Positions 17,148-27,263 of a stretch of 64,000 nucleotides of DNA are shown here, in pieces. Location: contig NC_021191.1 of the NCBI RefSeq assembly GCF_000389965.1, forward strand, positions 8,495,501 to 8,559,500. The letters run 5' to 3'. Within the stretch, counting starts at the first letter, position 1; every line of letters begins with the position of its first letter. Under the pieces are notes generated by a model that saw only the letters and a program-made list of their open reading frames with translations, did not search any database and was not told the DNA's origin. The DNA comes from Actinoplanes sp. N902-109. GTDB taxonomy: Bacteria; Actinomycetota; Actinomycetes; Mycobacteriales; Micromonosporaceae. The position numbers were made by a program, and so were the translations under genes.

Positions 17148-17854
17148 TCTTCCCACCTCGTCCCGATGCCCTCGGGCGCCTCACCCTCACCGGCCCAGGA
17201 CAGCCCGCCCTCGGCATCGACCACGACGATCCGCGACGTCCGGATGCGACCCCAGGTGACCGCCTCGGCGGCGCTGCCGAAGTTGGGGCCCTCCTCGAGG
17301 ACGCCCTTGTCGGCGTCGCTCTCGCCGGGGCTGCCGCCGGAGCGTTCCCAGTAGCCGGTCCACACCTGCTCGCCGCCGGACAGGTCGGGGTGCACGAACA
17401 CCGTCCCGCGCCCGCGCCACTTCGCGAGCTGCACCGGCACGTTCGGCACCGCGGCCGGCCCGGTCACCTTGTCCAGGTCGTCCGGGCCGAAGGCGTGCGG
17501 CAGCAGCTCAGCCATCGTCAGCGGCCGGGGCAGCGCCTCGACCAGCATGTCCTTGCCGCCGTGCTCGTAGAGCAGCTGGCGGCAGCGCCCGCACGGCATC
17601 AGCGGCTGACCGTTGGCGTCGACGCACGACATCGCCACCAACCGGCCCCCGCCGGTGGCATGCAGCGAGCTGACCAGCCCGCACTCGGCGCAGAGGCCGA
17701 CTCCGTACGACGCGTTCTCCACGTTGCACCCGACGATCACGCGGCCGTCGTCCACCAGGGCGGCGACTCCCACCGGAAAGTCGGAGTAGGGCGCGTACGC
17801 ATGCCGCATCGCCTCGATGGCCGCGGTCCGCAAGGCTCCCCAGTCGATCTCCAT
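17144..17854 (-). CDS. cdd: Cytidine deaminase with a C-terminal extension
   Basis: Zinc enzyme that deaminates cytidine and deoxycytidine to uridine forms. The first ~130 residues are a complete deaminase: NVENASYGVGLCAE (zinc-ligand cysteine and catalytic glutamate) and MPCGRCRQLLYE (two more cysteine ligands). The protein runs to 236 residues, about 100 more than usual tetrameric enzymes. The extra part includes GTVFVHPDLSGGEQVWTGYW and AVTWGRIRTSRIVVVDAEGG, and lacks a second zinc site, so it is not the E. coli-type duplicated deaminase. I do not recognise the extension. It lies in the nucleoside-uptake operon. Confidence 0.9.
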   Translation of the reverse strand: MEIDWGALRTAAIEAMRHAYAPYSDFPVGVAALVDDGRVIVGCNVENASYGVGLCAECGLVSSLHATGGGRLVAMSCVDANGQPLMPCGRCRQLLYEHGGKDMLVEALPRPLTMAELLPHAFGPDDLDKVTGPAAVPNVPVQLAKWRGRGTVFVHPDLSGGEQVWTGYWERSGGSPGESDADKGVLEEGPNFGSAAEAVTWGRIRTSRIVVVDAEGGLSWAGEGEAPEGIGTRWEE

Positions 17855-17872
17855 AGTGCCGATTCTGCCAGG

Positions 17873-19150
17873 TCAGCTCTTCACGTACGGCTGACCGTCG
17901 GCAGCCGGCGCGCGTACCCGGCCGACCAGACCGGCCACGGCGATGATCGTGGCCAGATACGGCAGCATGTTGAGGAACTGGTTGGGCACCGGGCTGCCGA
18001 CCGCGCTCAGATAGGTGGCGAGCTTCTGCGCGAAGCCGAAGAACAGCGCCGCGCCGAGCGCCCCGAACGGCGTCCAGCGGCCGAAGATGAGCGCGGCCAG
18101 GGCGATGAAGCCGGCGCCCGCGGTCATGTTCTTGTTGAAGCTGCCGGTCGCCACGAGCGTGAAGTAGGCTCCGCCGAGGCCGGCCACGACCCCGCCCAGC
18201 AGCACGTTGAGGTAGCGCAGGCCGCGCACCCGGATGCCCACCGTGTCGGCGGCCGTGGGGTGCTCACCGACCGCCCGCGTGCGCAGGCCCCAGCGGGTGC
18301 GGGTCAGCCCGAAGTGGATGACGAACACCAGGATCAGCGCGAGCCAGACCAGCAGGTTGGTGTCGAACAGCACCGGACCCACCACGGGGATGTCGGCCAG
18401 GCCCGGGATGCGCCACTCGGGCATCTTGGGCGGCTGGTTGTACGCCTGCGCGTCGGGCTGCATCAGCCGCTCGTACAGGAAGCCGGTCACGCCCAGGGCC
18501 AGCAGGTTGAGCACGATGCCGACGACGGTCTGGTCGACGAGGTAGCGGATGGCGAGCACGGCCAGGATCCCGGCGATCAGCACCCCGCCGACCGCCGCGC
18601 TGATCATGCCGGCCCACACGCTGGAGGCCATGGTGCCGACCAGCGCCGCCCCGAAAGCGCCCATCAGGAACTGGCCCTCGATGGCGACGTTGACCACGCC
18701 GGAGCGCTCGCCCAGCACGCCGGCCAGCGCCCCGAGGATCAACGGCACAGCCAGCTCCAGGGTGCCGCTGGCGGTGTCGACCAGCGGCAGGAAGTTGCCC
18801 GCCACCTGCCAGCACAGGAACGACAGCACGAAGGCGAGGATGCCCAGCGACAGCACCGCGGTGGACCAGCGCGACAGCACGTTGGCCAGCAGCACCGCCC
18901 CGGCGGCGAGCGCGACGATGCCGAACAGGATCGCGCCGAGCTGCCCGTTGATGGCGAAGGCAGCGCCCTTGGCGTCCTCGCTGAGCGTGAACCGTGCGGT
19001 CTTCGAGGGGGCCAGCGTGCCGAACAGGACGGTGGCGAGCAGGCCGATGACGACGACGCCCACACCCAGCCGGCGCTGACGGTTCCAGAAGCGGCCGGGG
19101 GCGGCGGCTGCGGTGACTTGCTCGACGGTTGCCGTGGACACCTCGGTCAC
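17873..19150 (-). CDS. Nucleoside ABC transporter permease (NupQ/BmpE-like)
   Basis: A 425-residue integral membrane permease of the BPD_transp_2 family. A short cytoplasmic N-terminus with WNRQRRLGVGVVVIGLLATVLFG starts the first membrane segment and many hydrophobic segments follow. The family motif IEGQFLMGAFGAALVG, the loop RVRGLRYLNVLLGGVVAGLGGAYF and the C-terminal FIALAALIFGRWTPFGALGAALFFG are seen. GTG at 19150 overlaps the stop of the preceding permease gene (GTGA). With its paralogue it should form the channel of the importer fed by the BMP lipoprotein. Confidence 0.92.
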   Translation of the reverse strand: MTEVSTATVEQVTAAAAPGRFWNRQRRLGVGVVVIGLLATVLFGTLAPSKTARFTLSEDAKGAAFAINGQLGAILFGIVALAAGAVLLANVLSRWSTAVLSLGILAFVLSFLCWQVAGNFLPLVDTASGTLELAVPLILGALAGVLGERSGVVNVAIEGQFLMGAFGAALVGTMASSVWAGMISAAVGGVLIAGILAVLAIRYLVDQTVVGIVLNLLALGVTGFLYERLMQPDAQAYNQPPKMPEWRIPGLADIPVVGPVLFDTNLLVWLALILVFVIHFGLTRTRWGLRTRAVGEHPTAADTVGIRVRGLRYLNVLLGGVVAGLGGAYFTLVATGSFNKNMTAGAGFIALAALIFGRWTPFGALGAALFFGFAQKLATYLSAVGSPVPNQFLNMLPYLATIIAVAGLVGRVRAPAADGQPYVKS

Positions 19151-20423
19151 CAGCCCTTCGCGATCGAGGCGCCCAGCCGTGCGGAACGGGCGGCGCGCAG
19201 GTGGAAGATCGCCTTCACCAGCGCCGGGGCGGCGATGAAGATGACGATGAGAGCCTGGAGCACGGTCACCAGCTCCAAGGAGATGCCGGAGTACGACTGC
19301 ATGCGGTTGCCACCGGCGCGCAGCGCCCCGAACAGCAGGGCGGCCCCCAGCGTGCCCCACGGCCGGTTGCGGCCCAGCAGGGCGACCAGCAGGCCGTCGA
19401 AGCCGATGTTGCCGGCCACCGCCGGGGTCAGCGCGTACGCGGTGCCCAGCACCTGGGTCGCGCCACCGAGCCCGGCGAGCGCCCCGGCCACCACCATGAG
19501 CAGCGTGTACGTCCTGCCGACGCTGATCCCCGCGGTCCGCGCGGCGTGCGGGTTGGCCCCCACCGCGCGCAGCTCGAAGCCGAACGCCGAGCGGTTGAGC
19601 AGCCAGGCGACCCCGGCCGTGGCCAGTACGGCGAGCACGATGCCGAGGTTGGCCCGCAGCTCCCCGCCGAACGACGGCAGCTGGGCGTCACCCTCGACGG
19701 TCTTGCTGATCGCGTCGCTGCGGCCGGGCTGCTGCACGCCCTTCTGCAGGATCAGCCAGCCGAGGAAGAGGCTGGCCGTGTAGTTGAGCATGATGCTGAC
19801 GATCACCTCGTGCGCACCGGCGCGGGCCTTGAGGATGCCCGGCACGAAGCCCCACAGCGCACCGCCGAGCAGGCCGGCCAGCAGCGCGGCGATCAGGTGG
19901 AGCACCGGCGGCAGCGGCAGCGCGAAGCCGGCCAGCGCGGCGATGATCGTGCCGAGGATCGCCTGGCCCTGGCCACCGATGTTGAACAGCCCGCCACGGA
20001 ACGCGATGGCAACCGACAGACCGGTGAACACCAGCGGCGCAGCGTACGTGAGGGTCTCGGAGATCGGGAAGAAGACCTGCTTCCCCGTGCCGGTCCCACC
20101 GGCCCAGGCGCTGATCGTGGCCGGGTCGACGATCGCGCCCTTGAACAGGTCGGAGTAGGCACCGCTGACCAGGTTCCAGCTCGCGGTGAGCGCGTCGCTG
20201 GGGCGTGCGGTGAAGTAGGTGAACGTGTGCAGCACGTCCGGGTCGGACACGACGATCAGGATCGCGCCGACGATCATGGCCAGCAGGATGGAGAGGATCG
20301 TCACCGTGACGGTGTTGGCCGCCCACAGGTTGTGCAGGAAGTGAGCGAGGAAAGAGTCCTCCTGCGGCTCTTTCTCGGCAGGCCCGGCCTGGGCAGGCTC
20401 GGCAGCCGGCGCGCCGTCGGTGG

Positions 20424-20427
<4 letters not shown>
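19147..20427 (-). CDS. Nucleoside ABC transporter permease (NupP/BmpD-like)
   Basis: A 426-residue permease of the BPD_transp_2 family with an N-terminal Ala/Glu/Pro-rich cytoplasmic tail of about 30 residues, then a first membrane segment (VTVTILSILLAMIVGAILIV). Diagnostic motifs include FRGGLFNIGGQGQAILG, GILKARAGAHEVIVSIMLNY and VGANPHAARTAGI, all typical of nucleoside/BMP-type importers. The GTG start overlaps the ATPase stop (GTGA, 20424-20427). It pairs with the downstream permease to form a heterodimeric membrane channel. Confidence 0.92.
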
Positions 20428-21947
<1,520 letters not shown>

Positions 21948-21979
21948 CGGAATCTCCTGCAGACGAAAACGGAGCGAAG

Positions 21980-22022
21980 CCGCCGCGCAGACCCGGGGAA
22001 TGCCCGGTGAACTGCGCGGCGG
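21980..22022 (-). terminator. Long hairpin between BMP lipoprotein and ATPase genes
   Basis: CCGCCGCGCAG (21980-21990) and CTGCGCGGCGG (22012-22022) form a perfect 11-bp stem around a 21-base loop. It lies in the 102-base gap between the binding-protein gene and the ATPase gene on the same transcript. No U run follows, so it is more likely an attenuator or mRNA-stabilising hairpin that lets the binding protein be made in excess. Confidence 0.7.
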
Positions 22023-22049
22023 CCTGAAACTACTCGATCACTGCGGAGG

Positions 22050-23147
22050 TCACTTCGGCGCGTTGGCCGACTCGACCTTCACCGTGCCCGCGATGATGTC
22101 CGCCTTGAGCTTGTCGACCTCGCCCTTGAGGCCGGAGTCGATCTTGCTGTCGAACTGGTTGTACGGCGCCAGGCCGACGCCGTCGTTCTCCAGCGTGCCC
22201 AGGTAGCCCGGGGTGGCGGCCAGGGTCTTGCCGGACGCGCCGTCGGCCACGGCCTGCTTCACCGCGTCGTTGATGTTCTTGACGACGGTGGTCAGGAACA
22301 CGTCGCAGTACTGCTCGGCGCTCTTGCAGCCGTCCTGGTCGACCCAGATGACCGAGACCTTGCCGCCGGACGCCTTGGCGACGTCCGCGGTGCCCAGGCC
22401 GGTGCCGCCGGCCACCGGCATCACCACGTCGGCGCCCTGGGCGACGAACGTGTTGGTGATCGACTTGCCCTTGTTCTGGTCCCCGAAGTTCTCGGCGAAC
22501 GTGCCGTTCTGCTTGGCCTTGTCCCAGCCGAGCACCTGGACGTTCTTGCCCTTCTGGGTGTTGTAGTAGGCCACGCCGTCGACGAAGCCGTCCATGAACA
22601 CCGTGACCGGCGGGATCTTCAGACCGCCGTAGGTGGCGACCTTGCCGGACTTCGAGTAGCCCGCGGCGAGGTAGCCGGCGAGGAACGCGGCCTCGTCGGT
22701 GGCGAACTGCATCGGGTAGACGTTGGTGGCGCCCTCGATGCTGCTGTCCACGATGCCGAACTGCTGGCTGGTGTTCTCCGCCGCGACCTTCTTGGTGGCG
22801 TCGCCCATCAGGCCGCCGACCGCGAGGATGAAGTTGCACTTCTGCGTCACGAACTGGCGCAGGTTGGGCTCGTAGTCCGCCTCGGCGGTCGACGCGACGT
22901 ACTTGGGATCGACGTTGCTGGCGGTGTCCTTGGCGGCCTGCATGCCGGCCCACGCCGAGGCGTTGAACGAGCGGTCGTCGATGCCACCGGTGTCGGTGAC
23001 CATGCAGGCCTTGTATGCAGCGGCGGCACTGGCACCGGTGCCGCTCGGGGAGTCCTCAGGGGCGTCGCCACAGGCTGCGGCGGCGAGCGTCAGCCCACCC
23101 GCCGCGAGAATCGCAACGATTCGCTTCCCAGTTACTGGGCGCAACAC
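22050..23147 (-). CDS. BMP-family nucleoside-binding lipoprotein
   Basis: Membrane-anchored extracellular substrate-binding protein of a nucleoside-type ABC importer, about 365 residues. The signal peptide GKRIVAILAAGGLTLAAAAC ends in a lipobox cysteine. The mature part contains the BMP hallmarks MVTDTGGIDDRSFNASAW, the FATDEAAFLAGYLAAGYS strand and PVAGGTGLGTADVA. Two starts fit: GTG at 23147 (2 bases from GGAGG) and TTG at 23144 (5 bases); the TTG has the better spacing. It is the first gene of the importer-cdd-deoA operon and is separated from the ATPase gene by a hairpin. Confidence 0.93.
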   Translation of the reverse strand: MLRPVTGKRIVAILAAGGLTLAAAACGDAPEDSPSGTGASAAAAYKACMVTDTGGIDDRSFNASAWAGMQAAKDTASNVDPKYVASTAEADYEPNLRQFVTQKCNFILAVGGLMGDATKKVAAENTSQQFGIVDSSIEGATNVYPMQFATDEAAFLAGYLAAGYSKSGKVATYGGLKIPPVTVFMDGFVDGVAYYNTQKGKNVQVLGWDKAKQNGTFAENFGDQNKGKSITNTFVAQGADVVMPVAGGTGLGTADVAKASGGKVSVIWVDQDGCKSAEQYCDVFLTTVVKNINDAVKQAVADGASGKTLAATPGYLGTLENDGVGLAPYNQFDSKIDSGLKGEVDKLKADIIAGTVKVESANAPK

Positions 23148-23196
23148 GCCCTCCTTCCACAGCGCACCGACCACGCGCGGTGCATCTCAGGTCGGG

Positions 23197-23202
23197 AGCG
23201 TA
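23197..23202 (-). promoter_or_regulatory. Candidate -10 box of the nucleoside-importer operon
   Basis: TACGCT on the minus strand, about 50 bases before the lipoprotein start. No good -35 hexamer lies at the right distance. The 191-base region 23148-23338 holds no gene. Confidence 0.3.
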
Positions 23203-23338
23203 GCCGCAGGCCACGGCCGCGTCCGGAAATCTCGCCGGACTGTTGGCGCACCGTTACCTGGCCGCAACCGGTTCCGTCGAGCGGGGCCGACCGGCTCGGC
23301 GAAGGGACGGAATTGCCCGTTTCTCGCGTAACAAGCCC

Positions 23339-23641
23339 TTAATCTTTAGGCGTGCCGGCCCGCACGGCAGCTAAATCTTCGGCGGCCGGTCCTTCGGTTG
23401 CTCGCCGGTCGGCTGGGTTGCCGGCGGCCCGCCACGCCCGGACCCCGAGCACGCCCACCGTGGTGCCGATCGCCAGCGAGGCCACGATCAGCACCGCGTG
23501 CACCCAGAGGAAGGACGTCGGGCTGCCGCCGCTGAACGCCCGGTCGTCCTTCCAGATGGCCAGCCCGAACCGCGGCCAGATGAGCCAGGTCCACACGCCG
23601 ACCGCGATCAGGAAGGCGGACCACCGCCGGGAGAGCACCAC
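23339..23641 (-). CDS. Small two-helix membrane protein, function unknown
   Basis: A 100-residue protein with two predicted membrane segments (FLIAVGVWTWLIWPRFGLAIW and HAVLIVASLAIGTTVGVLGV) joined by a polar loop with KDDRAFSGGSPTSF, and a charged C-terminal tail. Small proteins of this type often sit beside BMP/nucleoside ABC genes in actinomycetes, from memory. CATACT lies 6 bases before the GTG start, so it is probably leaderless and separately transcribed from the nucleoside operon that starts 191 bases downstream. Other frames here are shadows: only this one has the hydrophobic pattern. Confidence 0.8.
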   Translation of the reverse strand: MVLSRRWSAFLIAVGVWTWLIWPRFGLAIWKDDRAFSGGSPTSFLWVHAVLIVASLAIGTTVGVLGVRAWRAAGNPADRRATEGPAAEDLAAVRAGTPKD

Positions 23642-23657
23642 GCGCCAAGTATGCCCC

Positions 23658-24672
23658 TCACCCCCGGGGGGCCCGCTCGCGCCGGGCGACGACCAAGATC
23701 AACCCCGCGACGGCGTACGAACACAGCACCACGATCGCGGCCCCGGCCCCGTGCCCGCCGAAGTAGGCATCCGACCGCAGCACCTGCGCGCCCGCACCGA
23801 TCGGCAGGTACTGCCCCACGGCTCCCCACGGTTGCGGCAGCAGCTCCGGCGCGGCGGACACGGCTGACAACGCATTGCCCACCAGGAAGAACGTCGCCGC
23901 CCCCACGGCCAGACCGGCCCGCCCCAGGACCGCCCCCAGCCCCGCGACAGCAGCGGAGATGGCAAGCGCGAACAGCCCGAGCCCGGCGGCATCGGCGAAG
24001 TAGTCACCGGGGATGACGCCCAGCCAGTCGCGCAGCACGAACGCCCCCGGCCGGCCCGGCAAGCACGGCGAACCCGCCCAGCGCCAGCACCCGCGCGCCG
24101 CGACCCGGTACGAGCAGGACCGTCAGCACCCCGGCGAGCAGCCCGGTGATGGCCAGCGGCAGGAAACCGGCCCCGAAGGCGGCACCCCGCGGGTCGTCCG
24201 GGTCGGTGGCCACGACATCCACCACGGGAACCGGGCGGCCCGGTCCGAGCTGCGCGGTCGCCTGGGTGAGGAGGGTGGCCACGGCCGGGCCGGCCGCGGA
24301 TGCCACGTGCAGGGCCGGGCCGGCGGGAGTGAGCACCACGGCGCCGTACACGGCGCGGTTGCGGATCGCGGCGTCGGCGTCCTCGACCACCTCGACGTCG
24401 AAGGCACCGGGGTGCGCGCTGCTCAACCGGGCTGCGAGCTGGTCCGCGGCCGGCTGTGGACCAGCTACGGCGAGGGGGAGGCCTCTCGGCTCCAGGTGGG
24501 CGGCCGGACCCGCGAACAGGGGCACGAGCAGGGCTTGGAGCACCACGACAGTCACTGCCACAGCGAGCGCGAGCGGGATCGCGCGGTTGCGAGCAACACG
24601 CTGGTTGCTTGCCGACCCTCCGCTGTCGGTGTCGCTCGGGTGGGAGTCGGCGGCGAGCCGGGTCTCGGACAT
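23658..24672 (-). pseudogene. Frameshifted ABC-2/YhgE-like membrane protein
   Basis: Two overlapping frames together make one membrane protein. The upstream part (from ATG 24672, strong TAGGAG site) has one membrane helix (PLALAVAVTVVVLQALLVPL), an extracellular Ala-rich domain and the next helices. The downstream part continues FVLRDWLGVIPGDYFADA, then ELLPQPWGAVGQYLPIGAGAQ, typical of the C-terminal half of ABC-2/YhgE-like exporters. The frame changes at a run of five C (24044-24048 on the plus strand): removing one base would restore a single ~337-residue protein. It is either a recent pseudogene or a sequencing error. It faces a TetR gene with shared operators. Confidence 0.8.
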
Positions 24673-24682
24673 GACGATCTCC

Positions 24683-24763
24683 TAAAACGAACACTCGCTC
24701 TCTTTAGGACGAGCGTGCGCTGTAGGGCGGCGCTCTGTCAAGAACGAGCGTTCGTTTTAGACT
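24683..24763. promoter_or_regulatory. TetR operators and leaderless tetR promoter
   Basis: TAAAACGAACACTCG (24683-24697) and its inverted near-copy CGAGCGTTCGTTTTA (24745-24759) lie between the divergent genes. On the plus strand CTGTCA (24735-24740) and TAGACT (24758-24763) are spaced by 17 bases and the second operator fills the spacer. TAGACT ends 6 bases before the tetR ATG, so the transcript should be leaderless. This layout predicts autorepression and control of the permease gene. Confidence 0.75.
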
Positions 24764-24769
24764 CGGCCC

Positions 24770-25357
24770 ATGCCCCGCGTCTCCGAGGACCACCTCATCG
24801 CCCGCCGTGCGCAGATCCTGGCGGCGGCCCGCGCCTGCTTCCTGCGCAACGGCCTGCACAACACCTCGATGCAGGACCTGATCCAGGAGGCCGAGCTGTC
24901 CGTGGGCGCGGTCTACCGCTACTTCAAGTCCAAGGACGAGATCATCAGCGCGATCTCCGAGACGGTCGCGGGGGCGCTGGTCGCGTCGCTGCGCGAGATC
25001 GCGGAGGACGAGACATTGGACCTGATGGCGGCGCTGACCCGGGTCATCGATCTCATCGACCAGCAGGTCGCACCGGACGGCAACTTCCCGATGGCGGTGC
25101 AGGTGTGGTCCGAGGCCACCATCAACCCGCGGATCGGGGAGATCGTGCGGGAGCGCTATGCCGAGATGCGCAGCCCGTTCACCGCGCTGGCCGAGCGGGC
25201 GATCGCCCGGGGTGAGCTGGCGCCGGGCACCGACCCCGCGATGGTCGCCACCGCGCTGTTCGGGGTCATCCCGGGCTACGCCCTGCAACGCCAGCTCATC
25301 GGCAACCCCGACAAAGCCGCCTTCCTGGCCGGGATGCGCGCGCTACTGACCCGCTGA
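24770..25357 (+). CDS. TetR-family transcriptional repressor
   Basis: A 195-residue TetR-type regulator. The helix-turn-helix is at about residues 10-55 (RRAQILAAARACFLRNGLHNTSMQDLIQEA... SVGAVYRYFKSKDEII). The C-terminal ligand domain has the TetR_C-type pattern NFPMAVQVWSEATINPRIGE. It is divergently transcribed from a broken ABC-2-like exporter gene, with paired operators between them, so it most likely represses both itself and the exporter and is relieved by a small ligand. It overlaps the 3' end of the convergent hypothetical gene by 15 bases. Confidence 0.92.
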   Translation: MPRVSEDHLIARRAQILAAARACFLRNGLHNTSMQDLIQEAELSVGAVYRYFKSKDEIISAISETVAGALVASLREIAEDETLDLMAALTRVIDLIDQQVAPDGNFPMAVQVWSEATINPRIGEIVRERYAEMRSPFTALAERAIARGELAPGTDPAMVATALFGVIPGYALQRQLIGNPDKAAFLAGMRALLTR

Positions 25358-25750
25358 GGTGAGCTTGGCGGCGATGCGGGCGAAGCCGTCGCGCACCTCG
25401 GCCTCGGTGGGCGGCCGGCCGGGTGTGGTGCGGCGCGGTTCCCCGTCGCCGTAGGTCTCGGCGGCCAGCTCGTCCTCGTCCCCGCCGGTCTTGGCCAGCT
25501 CCACCTCGGCCCGGATCGCCGCCGCGTCGGCCAGCGGCAGCAGCGGCTCCACCACCGCCATCAGATCCTCGTCGGCGACGACGGCCTGGGCCAGAGCGAG
25601 CGCGTGCGGACGCTCGTACGGCCCGCAGACCAGCGGTTCCCACTCCTCGTCGTCGTCCAGCGCCCCGATGGTGATGATCCACGGCAGGTTCGCCACCGGG
25701 GAGTCCGGCGGCAGGTGCAACGTCACGAGAGTGCCCACGACGTTCATCAT
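25343..25750 (-). CDS. Conserved hypothetical protein, translationally coupled to YihY gene
   Basis: A 135-residue protein without a domain I recognise. It starts with a beta-rich segment (VVGTLVTLHLPPDSPVANLPW, IITIGALDDDEEWEPLVCG), followed by an Ala-rich helix and a charged C-terminus. Its ATG overlaps the stop of the YihY-like gene (TCAT, 25747-25750), and the 3' end overlaps the convergent tetR gene by 15 bases. Start at the second ATG (25747) is possible. A role linked to the membrane protein upstream is suggested only by the coupling. Confidence 0.7.
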   Translation of the reverse strand: MMNVVGTLVTLHLPPDSPVANLPWIITIGALDDDEEWEPLVCGPYERPHALALAQAVVADEDLMAVVEPLLPLADAAAIRAEVELAKTGGDEDELAAETYGDGEPRRTTPGRPPTEAEVRDGFARIAAKLTSAGQ

Positions 25751-26667
25751 TCCGGGCGGTGGTGCCGAATCCAGGTATTTTGCCCCACCGGGGCAGTTTT
25801 ATCGTCAGCTGACAGGTCCACCACGCGGCCGTGCGGGCTGGTCGCCGCCCAGGCCGCCCCGAACAGCAGCAGCTGGTTGAAGACGTACAGGTAGAAGAGC
25901 ACGCCGACGGCGCTGGCCACCAGGCCGTACGCGGGATTGCGCTGGATCAGGCCGACGAAGGACTTGCCGACGGTGTTGAGCAGATAGATGCCGATGCCCA
26001 CCTGCAGCACCGGCGGGACCATGCGTCGCACGGTCATCCGCAGCCGGGGCACCGCGGCCAGCAACGCCGCCGCGAGCAGCATGTCCAGTCCCAGCGTGAG
26101 GACTGTGCTGAACAGCGACAGCAGGAAGCCGGCGCGACCGTCGGCCAGCCACTCGAGCAGCTGCTCCAGGCCGTAGACGGCAGCCACCGTGATGATCAGC
26201 AGCAGCAGGATGCCGATCAGCACGATCAGGTCGACGGCCTGCCGGATGCCGAAGTAACCGGGTTGTTCGTTGAGCCGCCAGATCAGCCGTTGCGACGAGC
26301 GGATGGCCTCGATCCAGCCGATGCCGGTGAAGACCAGGCCGACGATGCCGACGATGCCCACGGTCTTGCCGCTGTCCAGGATCGCCTTCACGTCCAGGAA
26401 CGGCAGGTTCTCGCGGAGGAACTGCTGGACCACGTCGAACAGCGCGACGTTCGAGGTGAGCAGGAAGCCGAAGACCGAGTAGCCGATCAGCACCAGCGCG
26501 AAGACGGCGAAGAAGCCGTAGTAGGCGATGGCCGCCGCCAGCCGCCCGCCGAGCACCTCGTCGTAGCGCAGCACCGCACGGCAGAAGTGGTCGAAGTACG
26601 GTGAGCGGAGCCGCAGCGCCATGATGCGTTTCTCGACCGCTGCGTACGCCCGGTCGATGGCGTTCAC
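25747..26667 (-). CDS. YihY/BrkB-family membrane protein
   Basis: A 306-residue inner membrane protein of the YihY/virulence factor BrkB family. Six or so membrane segments are visible, including AIAYYGFFAVFALVLIGYSV near the N-terminus with the family AxxYYxxF motif, VGIVGIVGLVFTGIGWIEAI, VLIGILLLLIITVAAVYGL and the late LVASAVGVLFYLYVFNQ. A cytoplasmic N-terminus (VEKRIMALRLRSPYFDHF) precedes them. The GTG start lies 30 bases after the 2'-5' RNA ligase-like gene and the stop overlaps the next gene by 4 bases. Function in the family is unsettled; it is not an RNase BN. Confidence 0.88.
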   Translation of the reverse strand: MNAIDRAYAAVEKRIMALRLRSPYFDHFCRAVLRYDEVLGGRLAAAIAYYGFFAVFALVLIGYSVFGFLLTSNVALFDVVQQFLRENLPFLDVKAILDSGKTVGIVGIVGLVFTGIGWIEAIRSSQRLIWRLNEQPGYFGIRQAVDLIVLIGILLLLIITVAAVYGLEQLLEWLADGRAGFLLSLFSTVLTLGLDMLLAAALLAAVPRLRMTVRRMVPPVLQVGIGIYLLNTVGKSFVGLIQRNPAYGLVASAVGVLFYLYVFNQLLLFGAAWAATSPHGRVVDLSADDKTAPVGQNTWIRHHRPE

Positions 26668-26697
26668 GCGCAGACCGTACCCAACAATGGCGCCGAT

Positions 26698-27258
26698 CTA
26701 CCGCAGGCCGCCCAGGGCATAGTCGCGGCGGCGCTGCCAGGGGCCCTCGCCCCCGGCGGCCAGGTCGTGCGAGAACAGCGTGAAGCCGGGCACCGGGAAG
26801 CGCGCCTCGAACTCGGCCAGGTCGTCGAAGACCGCGTCCAGCGCGGCGGGCGGCACGTCCTGGGCGACGGTCACGTGCGGGTGGTAGGGGAACCGGGAAT
26901 CCCGCTCGATGTCGTCGGTGGCGGTGATGGCGGCGGCGAGCAGCTCGCACTCGCTGATGCCCACCGCCAGCGTCACGAAGACGACCTCGGTGATCGGCCG
27001 GAACGTGCCGGTGCCGCGCAGGTGGATGGTGAACGGCTGCTGCGCGGTGGCGACCGCGTCGAGATGTTTCTCGATGGCCGGCAACGCCGCGCTGCGTACC
27101 TCGGTCGGCCCGAGCAGGGTGACGTGCGCGGGGGTGTACGCCGCCTGCGGATCACCGGCCTCGGCCCGGCGCCGGGTGAGCAGCTCGCCCCACGGTTGCG
27201 GGATGTCGATCGCCACCCCGATGCGCGTGGTCGGGTCCGCTGCCGCCTGCTTCACCAC
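26698..27258 (-). CDS. 2'-5' RNA ligase/cyclic phosphodiesterase-like (2H) protein
   Basis: A 186-residue protein of the 2H phosphoesterase superfamily. The two catalytic HxT motifs are present about 80 residues apart: PAHVTLLGPTEV and YHPHVTVAQDVP. Such proteins open or join 2',3'-cyclic phosphate or 2'-5' linkages in RNA or nucleotides. GTG at 27258 (or the next GTG) begins it 5 bases after the trpS stop, so it is probably cotranscribed with trpS, a common arrangement in related actinomycetes as I recall. The physiological RNA substrate is unknown. Confidence 0.87.
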   Translation of the reverse strand: MVKQAAADPTTRIGVAIDIPQPWGELLTRRRAEAGDPQAAYTPAHVTLLGPTEVRSAALPAIEKHLDAVATAQQPFTIHLRGTGTFRPITEVVFVTLAVGISECELLAAAITATDDIERDSRFPYHPHVTVAQDVPPAALDAVFDDLAEFEARFPVPGFTLFSHDLAAGGEGPWQRRRDYALGGLR

Positions 27259-27263
27259 CGGCG

